Part shown: positions 38,312 through 47,166 of the stretch, one piece after another | Position numbering within the stretch: position 1 is the first letter of the stretch | How the letters are laid out: each line of letters begins with the position of its first letter | Source: Pelagibacterales bacterium SAG-MED37 | GTDB taxonomy: Bacteria; Pseudomonadota; Alphaproteobacteria; Pelagibacterales; Pelagibacteraceae | DNA: 64,000 bases | Assembly: GCA_014653605.1 (NCBI GenBank) | Contig: JACWEG010000001.1 | Coordinates: forward strand, 121,118-185,117 | Direction: 5' to 3' | Notes under the pieces: model-generated | The model's input: the letters and a program-made list of their open reading frames with translations, nothing else | What the model was told of the DNA's origin: nothing | Databases searched by the model: none | Made by a program: the position numbers and the translations under genes

Positions 38312-40756
38312 ATGAAAAAAAAACTACCAAATAGCACTAAGGTTGTTGTTATTGGAGGCGGTGTAGTAGGTTGTTCTGTTGCTTATCATTTAGCAAAATT
38401 TGGTTGGAAAGATACAATTCTTTTAGAAAGAGATCAGTTAACATCAGGAACAACTTGGCACGCAGCAGGATTAGTTAGTCAATTAGGTCCAACAGCTGCA
38501 ATAACTAAAATAAGAAAATATACATTAGATTTATATAAAAAACTTGAAAAGGAAGTTGATCATTCTGCAGGTTTAAGATTAAACGGTGCCCTTTCAATCG
38601 CTCAAAACAAAGGAAGGTGGCAAGAACTTCAAAGACAAGCAACTACGGCACAACTTTATGATGTTGATGTAAGAATTTTAGATAAAAATCAAATTAAAAA
38701 AGATTATCCAATTATTAATACCGATGAAGTCATTGGTGGAATTTTAATGCCTGGAGATGGTGCTGCTGATCCATCAGGTGTTACTCACATGTTAGCTAAA
38801 GCTGCAAGAAAAGAGGGAGCACAAATTTTTGAAAAATCTCCAGTAGATGAAATTTTAACTAAGAATGGAAAAATCTCAGGAGTAAAAGTTAATGGGCAAG
38901 AAATTGAATGTGAATATATTGTTTTAGCCTCTGGAATGTGGTCAAGACAAATTGGAGAAAAAGCTGGAGTAAGTATCCCACTTTATCCTGCTGAACACTT
39001 TTATATTATTACTGAACCAATAGAAAATTTGTCTAAAACATTACCTGTAATTAGAGACTTTGATAATCGAACTTATATTAAAGAAGATGCAGGTAAAATA
39101 TTAGTTGGTATTTTTGAGGGAAATTCTATTCCCGCTTGGGATAAGACAAACAAAGTACCAGAAGATTTTTCTTTTGGTGAGTTTCAAGAGAATTTTGAAC
39201 ATTTTGAACCTTATTTAGCCTCTGCTATAAAAAGATTTCCAGTTTTAGAGTCTGCTGGTATTAGAAAATTCTTTTCAGGACCAGAGTCTTTTACACCTGA
39301 TACAAATACATTATTAGGAGAAGTGCCAGAAGTTAAAAACTTTTTTGTTTGTTGTGGGTTAAATAGTATTGGCATAGGGAGTGGAGGAGGTGTTGGTAAA
39401 GTTACCGCAGAATGGTTAATGACTGGCCATATCAATGAAGATATTTTTAGCTACGATATAAAAAGATTTCAAAAATTTCATTCAGAGTTGGGTTTTATTA
39501 AAAAAAGGATTACAGAGACTTTAGGGGATTTGTATGGAATGCATTGGCCATTCAAGCAACATAAAACCTCTAGAAATATTAAAACTTTACCTCACCATGA
39601 TAATCTAAAAAGCTTTGGTGCATGTTTTGGTGTTTCAGGTGGCTATGAAAGACCTATGTGGTTTGCTTTGGATGGGGAAAAAGCTGAGTACGAATATAGT
39701 TACAATTATCAAAGCTGGTATCCATCTGCTGAATATGAAACAAATAATACAGTTAAAAATGTTGGTTTATTTGACTTAACTCCTTTTTCTAAGTTTGAAA
39801 TAAAATCAGATAAAGCACATCAAGAATTACAGAAGATTTGTACTGCAAACATTAAAAATGAGCCTGGAAAATGTGTTTATACACATATGTTAAACCCTGA
39901 TGGTGGAATAGAGACTGATTTAACAGTTGTATGTGTTGATAAAAATCATTTTAGAATAATCAGTTCTGCAGCTACAAGAGAGAGAGATAAATTTCATATT
40001 AACAAACATCTTTCAAAAAATGTTGAATTAAAAGATATTACAGATGATTTATGTGTGTTTGGTTTGTTTGGTCCAAAAAGTAGGAATTTACTTAAAACAT
40101 TAAGCGAAGATAATTTTGAAAATGATCAATTTAAATTTGGATTTGCAAAGTTTATTACAATTGATGGGGTTAAAATCTGGACACAAAGATTATCTTATGT
40201 AGGTGAATTAGGCTACGAGCTATATGTAGATCTTAAAGATGCAAAAAAAATATACGAATTACTTATAGAAAAAGGTAAAGATTTTAATCTTTCTAATTGT
40301 GGAATGCATGCAATGGATATTATGCGAATGGAAAGTGGATTTTTACATTGGGGACATGATATTTCCCCCGAAGAGAACCAGTATCAAGCAGGTTTAGCTT
40401 TTACTATTAGCAATAAAAAAGATGTAGATTTTATAGGTAAACAAGCTCTTGAAAAAATTAAACAAGATAAAGTTAAAACTAGATTTTCAATGTTTACTTT
40501 AAAAGAAAGTGAACCAGGAAAACCATTATTACTTCATGATGAACCAATTTATGATGGTGAAAAAATTATAGGAAGATCAACATCTGGAAACTACTCATTT
40601 AATTTTAAAAAGAATTTAGTATTTGGATATATCAATAATGATTTATCTAATGAAGAACTTCAGACTAAAAACTTATTTATTGAGGTAGAAAAAAAGAAAT
40701 ATCCAATTGAAATAATCAACAAACCTTTAAAACAAACAAATTTTAAAAATAATTAA
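38312..40756 (+). CDS. Dimethylglycine/sarcosine dehydrogenase-like FAD protein with GcvT domain
   Basis: VVVIGGGVVGCSVAYHLAKFGWKDTILLERDQLTSGTTWHAAGLV; C-terminal GcvT-like YVGELGYELYVDLKDA...GMHAMDIMRMESGFLHWGHDI. Confidence 0.88.
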   Translation: MKKKLPNSTKVVVIGGGVVGCSVAYHLAKFGWKDTILLERDQLTSGTTWHAAGLVSQLGPTAAITKIRKYTLDLYKKLEKEVDHSAGLRLNGALSIAQNKGRWQELQRQATTAQLYDVDVRILDKNQIKKDYPIINTDEVIGGILMPGDGAADPSGVTHMLAKAARKEGAQIFEKSPVDEILTKNGKISGVKVNGQEIECEYIVLASGMWSRQIGEKAGVSIPLYPAEHFYIITEPIENLSKTLPVIRDFDNRTYIKEDAGKILVGIFEGNSIPAWDKTNKVPEDFSFGEFQENFEHFEPYLASAIKRFPVLESAGIRKFFSGPESFTPDTNTLLGEVPEVKNFFVCCGLNSIGIGSGGGVGKVTAEWLMTGHINEDIFSYDIKRFQKFHSELGFIKKRITETLGDLYGMHWPFKQHKTSRNIKTLPHHDNLKSFGACFGVSGGYERPMWFALDGEKAEYEYSYNYQSWYPSAEYETNNTVKNVGLFDLTPFSKFEIKSDKAHQELQKICTANIKNEPGKCVYTHMLNPDGGIETDLTVVCVDKNHFRIISSAATRERDKFHINKHLSKNVELKDITDDLCVFGLFGPKSRNLLKTLSEDNFENDQFKFGFAKFITIDGVKIWTQRLSYVGELGYELYVDLKDAKKIYELLIEKGKDFNLSNCGMHAMDIMRMESGFLHWGHDISPEENQYQAGLAFTISNKKDVDFIGKQALEKIKQDKVKTRFSMFTLKESEPGKPLLLHDEPIYDGEKIIGRSTSGNYSFNFKKNLVFGYINNDLSNEELQTKNLFIEVEKKKYPIEIINKPLKQTNFKNN

Positions 40757-41604
40757 TTTTTATTTTTAAGAAGAAAAACAAATATAAATCCAGTTATATA
40801 CATTGTTAATCCATAAGCGGCGGTTGGAGTTATATATAAAATATCAGCACCAAATATTTGAGTTGAAACAAAAATTGCTAATGTACCATTTTGTAGACCA
40901 CATTCTAAAGCAATACATTTCATTTGTTTAATTCCTGAGGCAAAAGATTTTGCAAGATAATAAGCAATAATCATCATTGTTATATTAAGAGCTAAAGCAA
41001 TTAGACCAGCTTGTTTAAAGAAACTAATAAAGTTTTCTCTTTCTTCATAAAATGCTGCTATGAAAAAAATAATAAACAAAACGATATTAAGTTTGTTAAA
41101 TATTTGAGTTTTTGAAGCCACAAAGTTTTCAGCAAATTTTCTTATAATCATTCCCAAGACAACTGGAACCGTGACAACTAAAAACATTTTTAGTGCTATA
41201 CCAGTCATTGAAATATTTTGAGAAATATTTGTAATTCCAAATAAATCAGCAGATGTAAAAATTATAAGAGGAACTGTGATAATAGAAATCAAACTAATTA
41301 CAGCTGTTAAAGTAATAGATAAAGCGACATCTCCGTTAGCAAATTTAGTTAATATATTCGATGTAACTCCACCTGGTGCAGCAGCAATAATCATAACTCC
41401 AATAGCAATTTCAGGCGGTGTTTTTAAAATAATAATTAATAAGTAAGCAACTAACGGAAGAATTATTAATTGAGAAAAAAAACCTACAAAAAAATCTTTT
41501 GGAGTTTTTAATACTCTCGTAAAATCTTCAATTTTTAAACCTAAACCCAAACCCAACATTATTAATGCGAGTATAATAGGTGCTATTTTTGTTACTACTT
41601 CCAT
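40753..41604 (-). CDS. Bile acid:sodium symporter (BASS) family transporter
   Basis: LGLGLGLKIEDFTRVLKTPKDFFVGF...APGGVTSNILTKFANGDVALSITLTA...ALECGLQNGTLAIF. Confidence 0.9.
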   Translation of the reverse strand: MEVVTKIAPIILALIMLGLGLGLKIEDFTRVLKTPKDFFVGFFSQLIILPLVAYLLIIILKTPPEIAIGVMIIAAAPGGVTSNILTKFANGDVALSITLTAVISLISIITVPLIIFTSADLFGITNISQNISMTGIALKMFLVVTVPVVLGMIIRKFAENFVASKTQIFNKLNIVLFIIFFIAAFYEERENFISFFKQAGLIALALNITMMIIAYYLAKSFASGIKQMKCIALECGLQNGTLAIFVSTQIFGADILYITPTAAYGLTMYITGFIFVFLLKNKN

Positions 41605-41669
41605 CCCCCTCCAAATGAAATAAAAAATTTATAATCAATATATTTAAATTTTTTGAAAAAAAAAGAATT

Positions 41670-42689
41670 TTATGAAATTGTCAAAAGATTAAGAACTTTT
41701 CTAATGAATTTAGCTTTATTTTTGAAAATTAATTTTTGATATGGCAAAACTCTTCGAACATTAAAACCTGTTAAGACGTATTGTTTTTTTTCATTTAATC
41801 TTAAGAAATCATTTTTTAATAAAAACTTACATTTTCTAATTACTGTTGCTCGAGGGATTCCAGTCATATCAGAAACAGACATCGCACTAACACCGTTACT
41901 TTTAGCTTTATCACCTCTTATCATCTCTTCGTTAAATGTATTATAATCACCTGTAAATAGTTCTTTCTGAAAATCCATATAGTCATGTGTTTGATTGGAG
42001 CCGTTCCTTTTATCTAAGGCTGTTTTATAATTAAAAGCTTGGTTCATACAAACTGTTCCCCAAACATGAAATGTTGTTAGGTCCTCAAACATATCATGAT
42101 ATCCAATAATCATTGGAATTTGCATCCTATAAAACCATCTCCAACAAATAGAGAAATTTTTCTTTAACACATTTTCAATCGTTTTTACTTCAAGTTTTTT
42201 GGAATAAAGTTTTTCTTTAGCAAGTATTTCTGAGATTTTCAAAATATAACCAGCTGTATATTTCATTTGGTTTTCAGGTTTAATAAAAGTAAATGACCTT
42301 CGATCAATTATAATTTGTTTTTTCTGTCTTTTAAGAACTCCTAATTTTTCAAGTTCTAAAACTTTTCTTCTAACAGTTTCTTTTGGTAGTTGAAGTTTTT
42401 CACATAACTCTGTGATACTAAATTTATCTATTTGGAGAAAATTTTTTGAATAATATTGCTCATACGATAATATAATATTCATCTGATCATAAAATTGTAA
42501 AGTTTTTTCAACCAGCGAAATGATAATCATATATTTATAGTGATCCTTGAAAGCTTGATAAACTGCATTCATCCACCTCCATTGATGATTGATCCAATCT
42601 TTTCCTAATTGATCATAGTTGGCCATCATATGATCATAAACTTGTTCATCGTTTAGAACTTTTGAAAAATCTATTTGTTGTAAACTCAT
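41670..42689 (-). CDS. Predicted regulator with two winged-helix-like segments
   Basis: FSITELCEKLQLPKETVRRKVLELEKLGVLKRQKKQIIID and SAMSVSDMTGIPRATVIRKCKFLLKNDFLRLNEKKQYVLT; start set at MSLQQ. Confidence 0.65.
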   Translation of the reverse strand: MSLQQIDFSKVLNDEQVYDHMMANYDQLGKDWINHQWRWMNAVYQAFKDHYKYMIIISLVEKTLQFYDQMNIILSYEQYYSKNFLQIDKFSITELCEKLQLPKETVRRKVLELEKLGVLKRQKKQIIIDRRSFTFIKPENQMKYTAGYILKISEILAKEKLYSKKLEVKTIENVLKKNFSICWRWFYRMQIPMIIGYHDMFEDLTTFHVWGTVCMNQAFNYKTALDKRNGSNQTHDYMDFQKELFTGDYNTFNEEMIRGDKAKSNGVSAMSVSDMTGIPRATVIRKCKFLLKNDFLRLNEKKQYVLTGFNVRRVLPYQKLIFKNKAKFIRKVLNLLTIS

Positions 42690-42801
42690 AATTGTATAAA
42701 TAGGATTTGAAACCCATAATGGACATGTGTCAACCATATTATGACCCAGTATGAACTTTTACAAAATTGTTAAGTATCTATTTTGTTGGTTAAATGTAAT
42801 T

Positions 42802-43029
42802 ATGAGTGATAAAGGCTTTGCAGATAATCAAACTAGTATCGAGACCCCAAATGATATTGGAGTTGCTGAAAAGCCTTTATCAAATCAACCTATTTCTGGA
42901 AGAGTAGATATTAACGTTCTTAAGTCAAAACTCCAAGAGAGTGAAAGTAAAGAATTTAAAAAGAATATGACTATTCTATCTGCTCTAATTTTAGCTTTAA
43001 GTGTTCTAGGCATTTACCTATCTTTCTAA
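42802..43029 (+). CDS. Small tail-anchored protein with DINVL motif
   Basis: MSDKGFADNQ...GRVDINVLKSKLQESESKEFKKNMTILSALILALSVLGIYLSF; C-terminal TM; start set at 42802. Confidence 0.6.
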   Translation: MSDKGFADNQTSIETPNDIGVAEKPLSNQPISGRVDINVLKSKLQESESKEFKKNMTILSALILALSVLGIYLSF

Positions 43030-43274
43030 TGTTTGCAAATTTCAAAAATTCGTGGTCTACTAGAATTATGAAAAATGTCGGATTTAGTGTTAAAGAGAAA
43101 TTAGTTGCTAAATATTTAGAAAAAGATCAAAAAAATGTTCAACCTAAAAGCAGCGATATTAATGTTCTTTTAAACAGAATTAAATTGGATAAAAAAAGTG
43201 AAAAGAGAAAAAAAATTTATTTTTCAGCAGCAGCTTCCACAGGGTTAATATTATTTGGATTAATTATCTTTTAG
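43029..43274 (+). CDS. Small tail-anchored protein with DINVL motif, tandem paralogue of previous
   Basis: SSDINVLLNRIKLDKKSEKRKKIYFSAAASTGLILFGLIIF; ATG overlaps preceding stop. Confidence 0.6.
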   Translation: MFANFKNSWSTRIMKNVGFSVKEKLVAKYLEKDQKNVQPKSSDINVLLNRIKLDKKSEKRKKIYFSAAASTGLILFGLIIF

Positions 43275-43369
43275 TAATTCTTAATAAATCTCATTAAATT
43301 TGTAAGTATTTGTTCAATTAATTGATATTGAATCAATTTATTAAACTATTATAAGTCAAAATAATATAT

Positions 43370-43446
43370 GGCGGGGTAGCTCAGTTGGTTAGAGCGCGGG
43401 ACTCATAAGCCCGAGGTCAGTGGTTCGATCCCACTTCCCGCTACCA
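43370..43446 (+). tRNA. tRNA with CAU anticodon (Met, or Ile-lysidine type)
   Basis: 77-nt cloverleaf: ggcgggg / gctcagttggttagagc / ctcataa loop / agtggttcgatcccact / tcccgct-a-cca, CCA encoded. Confidence 0.93.
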
Positions 43447-43459
43447 ATATATCAAAGAT

Positions 43460-44302
43460 ATGAACGACCAAGATATAACCGTTATAATCACCTCTTTTCA
43501 TAGTGGTGAAAAAATTTTTAATTGCATTGAGTCAATAAATAAGGCTGTAAAGATCATTGTAGTAGAGAATTCAAATGATCAAGAACTAAAAGAAAAAATT
43601 CAATCGAAATATAAAAATGTAGATTGTATCTTATCAAAGGAGAATTTAGGTTATGGAGCAGGAAACAATCTGGGCTTATCAAAGGTCCTGACTAACTATG
43701 CATTAATTGTTAATCCTGATGTAACTTTAGAAAATGATACGATAGATAATTTTTTTTTAACTATTAAGAATATTAAAAATTTTGGAATAATTGCCCCAAT
43801 ATCAAAAGATGAGATATATACTAATTTTAGTATAGATAGTGATAAAAATCTTAAAGAAGTTGAAAGTGTAAAAGGGTTTGCCATGTTTTTAAGCATGAAT
43901 AATTTAAAAGAAATTAAATTTTTTGATGAAAATTTTTTCCTTTATTTTGAAGAAATTGATTTATGTAAAAGAATCAGAAAAAATGATATTAAAATATATA
44001 TTGATCCTTCAATCAAAGTAAATCATTTAGGAGGGACGTCTCATAATTCTGAAATAAACAAAACAATGGAACTATCAAGAAATTGGCATTGGATGTGGTC
44101 GTCTTTTTATTATCATAAAAAGCACTATGGATATATTAACGCTCTTCTTAAGATTTCTCCAAAATTACTATCATCTTTAACTAAGTTTATTTTTTATTTA
44201 TTAATTTTTCAAAAATTTAAAAGTGATATTTATAAACACAGAGTTTTTGGCATTATTAACTCTGTTTTATTAAAAAAATCATGGTATAGACCTAGAATCT
44301 AA
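43460..44302 (+). CDS. Family 2-type glycosyltransferase
   Basis: VIITSFHSGEKIFNCIESIN...ENLGYGAGNNLGLSK...LIVNPDVTLEND...DENFFLYFEEIDLCKRIRK. Confidence 0.88.
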   Translation: MNDQDITVIITSFHSGEKIFNCIESINKAVKIIVVENSNDQELKEKIQSKYKNVDCILSKENLGYGAGNNLGLSKVLTNYALIVNPDVTLENDTIDNFFLTIKNIKNFGIIAPISKDEIYTNFSIDSDKNLKEVESVKGFAMFLSMNNLKEIKFFDENFFLYFEEIDLCKRIRKNDIKIYIDPSIKVNHLGGTSHNSEINKTMELSRNWHWMWSSFYYHKKHYGYINALLKISPKLLSSLTKFIFYLLIFQKFKSDIYKHRVFGIINSVLLKKSWYRPRI

Positions 44303-44324
44303 TATTGAATTTATTTAATTTAAA

Positions 44325-45338
44325 ATGACAAAAAAGTACAAGATATTAATTACAGGAGCTGCAGGTTTTTTAGGTTCTCATTTATCAGAAAAATTAACTG
44401 AACTAGGCCATACTGTTGTTGGAATAGACAACATGATAGGAGGTTATAAAGATAACATCCCAAATAATATTGAGTTCCACGACTTAGATTGTTGTGACTT
44501 TCCAAAAATTAAAAAAATTATGAAAGATGTAGAAGTGGTTTATCATTGTGCAGCAACAGCACATGAAGGTCTATCAGTCTTTTCCCCGTATGAAATTACA
44601 AGAAACAATTATTTAGCTTCTGTTTCAATTTTTTCAGCAGCTATAAATGAAAAAGTAAAAAGAATAATTTATTGTTCATCAATGGCAAGATACGGTGATC
44701 AAAAAACACCTTTTACTGAAGATATGAAAGCAAAACCAGTAGATCCTTATGGCATTTCTAAAGTTGCAGCAGAAGAAGTTTTAAAAAATTTGTGTGAACT
44801 AAATAATATTGAGTATGTTATTGCTGTCCCACACAATATAATTGGTCCAAAACAAATTTATACAGATCCTTATAGAAATGTTGTTTCTATATTTTTAAAT
44901 AGAATGATGCAGGGAAAAGCGCCTATAGTTTATGGTGATGGCGAGCAAAGAAGATGCTTTTCTTATATTGATGACTGCTTAAGCTGCATGATACCTATGC
45001 TAGATCAAGAAAATTTGAATAAACAGATTATTAATATAGGGCCAGATGAGGAATTTGTTACCGTTAATAAAGTTGTTGAAATTTGCTCTAATATTACTGG
45101 TTCAAATCTAGAGCCTATTCATATGGCAGATAGACCTCAGGAAGTAAAACATGCAACCTGTTCAGCGGATAAAGCAAGAAAACTTTTAAATTATGAAACA
45201 AAAGTTAATTTAAATGAAGGAATTAAGGAAACTTATGAGTATATAAAAAAAAGAGGTACTAAAGATTTCGATTACAGGCTATCAATTGAGATTGATAATG
45301 ATTTAACTCCCAAAACTTGGAAAAATAAAGAAATTTAG
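44325..45338 (+). CDS. NAD-dependent epimerase/dehydratase
   Basis: ILITGAAGFLGSHLSEKL; YCSSMARYGD; YGISKVAAEEVL. Confidence 0.9.
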   Translation: MTKKYKILITGAAGFLGSHLSEKLTELGHTVVGIDNMIGGYKDNIPNNIEFHDLDCCDFPKIKKIMKDVEVVYHCAATAHEGLSVFSPYEITRNNYLASVSIFSAAINEKVKRIIYCSSMARYGDQKTPFTEDMKAKPVDPYGISKVAAEEVLKNLCELNNIEYVIAVPHNIIGPKQIYTDPYRNVVSIFLNRMMQGKAPIVYGDGEQRRCFSYIDDCLSCMIPMLDQENLNKQIINIGPDEEFVTVNKVVEICSNITGSNLEPIHMADRPQEVKHATCSADKARKLLNYETKVNLNEGIKETYEYIKKRGTKDFDYRLSIEIDNDLTPKTWKNKEI

Positions 45339-45344
45339 TATTAA

Positions 45345-46022
45345 TTAAAAAATTTTTTTAAATTCTTCTAAGCTTATAACTCTTAAATATTCTTTATAAT
45401 TCGTATAATAGTCTCTAAATTTTAAATTATTAATTGGTTTATTTAAATTTAGAATTGAAGAATTTTTATTCTTTTTAATTACCCCGATTCCCTGATCCAT
45501 TTCACAAGTAAAAATTTCTAAATCTTCTTTTTGTCTAAGATCAGTTATTGCTTTCCAAACATCTCCGTTCCAAATCATTCTATATCTAGGTACTGCTTGT
45601 TTACTTAAGCTATCAGGCATACAATCATGAACTAAAATTATTCCATTTTCTTTAAGGCAATCAACTGAATTCAAAATATCTTTCTTTACTTGATCGTATG
45701 TATGTAAACCATCAATAAAAATGATATCAAACATTTCATCATTTGCTTGAAAAAAATCATCACTTGTTTTTCTTATGTTACCACCACTTACAGGATCAAC
45801 ACCCTTTTTATTATTAATTCGAATTTTTGAAAATAATTGATCTTGATCACAACCAATTTCTAGATAGTCAGAATAATTATTTTTTTCAATTAAATACTCA
45901 ATTAAATCCCACCGATGATAGTTTTGTGGAAAATTATAAGTTAATTTTCCTTTAAAGCTTTCAACAAAAGTTTGATAATAAATTTTTCTGAAAAATTTAG
46001 TGAATTTATTAAGTTTTTCCAT
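45345..46022 (-). CDS. Class I SAM-dependent methyltransferase
   Basis: YLEIGCDQDQLFSKI...FDIIFIDGLHTYDQVKKDILNSVDCLKENGIILVHDCMP. Confidence 0.75.
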   Translation of the reverse strand: MEKLNKFTKFFRKIYYQTFVESFKGKLTYNFPQNYHRWDLIEYLIEKNNYSDYLEIGCDQDQLFSKIRINNKKGVDPVSGGNIRKTSDDFFQANDEMFDIIFIDGLHTYDQVKKDILNSVDCLKENGIILVHDCMPDSLSKQAVPRYRMIWNGDVWKAITDLRQKEDLEIFTCEMDQGIGVIKKNKNSSILNLNKPINNLKFRDYYTNYKEYLRVISLEEFKKIF

Positions 46023-46032
46023 TTACAAGATT

Positions 46033-46560
46033 TTAGTGTCCAGGGAATTCTATTAAATTTTCAACTTTATACCCCTTATTAATTAAATTATCAGATCCAT
46101 TTAAGTCAAACAAGTTAATTACAAAAATAAAAGCAGCAACATTACCTTTAGAAATTTCTATAAGTCTTGCTGCAGCTTCTGCTGTACCTCCTGTAGCAAT
46201 TAAATCATCAATTATCAAAACTGAGTCTTTTTCATTTATAGAGTCTTTGTGAACTTCAATCGTTGCTTTTCCGTATTCAAGTTCAAAATCAACTGAATGA
46301 ACATCAGCAGGTAGTTTATTTTTTTTTCGCAGCATAACAAAAGGTTTTTTAAGTATATAGGAAACAGCTGATGCAAAAACAAAACCTCTAGACTCAATTG
46401 CAGCTACTTTAGAAAATTCAAATTTTTTTGATCTTTCTACAATTTGGTTAATAGTTTCTGCAAATGCATTTTCATCTTTAATAAGTGTTGTAATATCTCT
46501 AAATAAGATTCCTTTTTTTGGATAATCTGGTATTGATCTAATATATTTTTTAAGGTCCAT
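46033..46560 (-). CDS. apt: Adenine phosphoribosyltransferase
   Basis: IRSIPDYPKKGILFRDITTL...AAIESRGFVFASAV...VLIIDDLIATGGTAEAAARLIE. Confidence 0.95.
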   Translation of the reverse strand: MDLKKYIRSIPDYPKKGILFRDITTLIKDENAFAETINQIVERSKKFEFSKVAAIESRGFVFASAVSYILKKPFVMLRKKNKLPADVHSVDFELEYGKATIEVHKDSINEKDSVLIIDDLIATGGTAEAAARLIEISKGNVAAFIFVINLFDLNGSDNLINKGYKVENLIEFPGH

Positions 46561-46567
46561 TATTTAT

Positions 46568-47101
46568 ATGAATAGAATATTTGTCGCTGCATTAAAAGAG
46601 GAAACCCATGGTTTAAATTTTTTTTATCATACAGGTGCTGGTAAAATTAATGCAACTTATAATTTAACAAAATTGATTAAGACTCATCAACCTAAAGAGG
46701 TAATCAATTTTGGGAGTGCTGGAGCTATTTCTAAAAATTTGGAAGGTATAGTAGAGTGTACAAAATTTTATCAGAGAGACATGGATGTGACTGCTCTAAT
46801 GAATTTAAAAATTGGTGAAACTCCTTTTGATGATATTAATGAAATAATTCTATCTTCCAATGGATATTCTTGTGGGACAGGAGATAGCTTTGTAACCGGT
46901 TCAATTCCTATTAAAGTAGATGTTGTTGATATGGAGGCCTATGCATTTGCAAAAGTTTGTAAATTAGAAAATATTAATTTTAGATGTTTTAAATTTATTT
47001 CTGATAATGCAGATGAATCTGCAAGTTTAGATTGGAAGGAAAATTGTAAAAAGGGTGCAAAATTATTTGAGCAAAAATTAAAAGATTTGACTTTATTATA
47101 A
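46568..47101 (+). CDS. MTA/SAH nucleosidase-like phosphorylase-superfamily protein
   Basis: FYHTGAGKINATYNLTKLI...VINFGSAGAI...GTGDSFVTG...VVDMEAYAFAKVCK. Confidence 0.82.
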   Translation: MNRIFVAALKEETHGLNFFYHTGAGKINATYNLTKLIKTHQPKEVINFGSAGAISKNLEGIVECTKFYQRDMDVTALMNLKIGETPFDDINEIILSSNGYSCGTGDSFVTGSIPIKVDVVDMEAYAFAKVCKLENINFRCFKFISDNADESASLDWKENCKKGAKLFEQKLKDLTLL

Positions 47102-47166
47102 AACTCATATTTGATTGATATTTAAGTTAAAAATCTGCACTTAAATTTTGTAGGGGGAAGATATAA

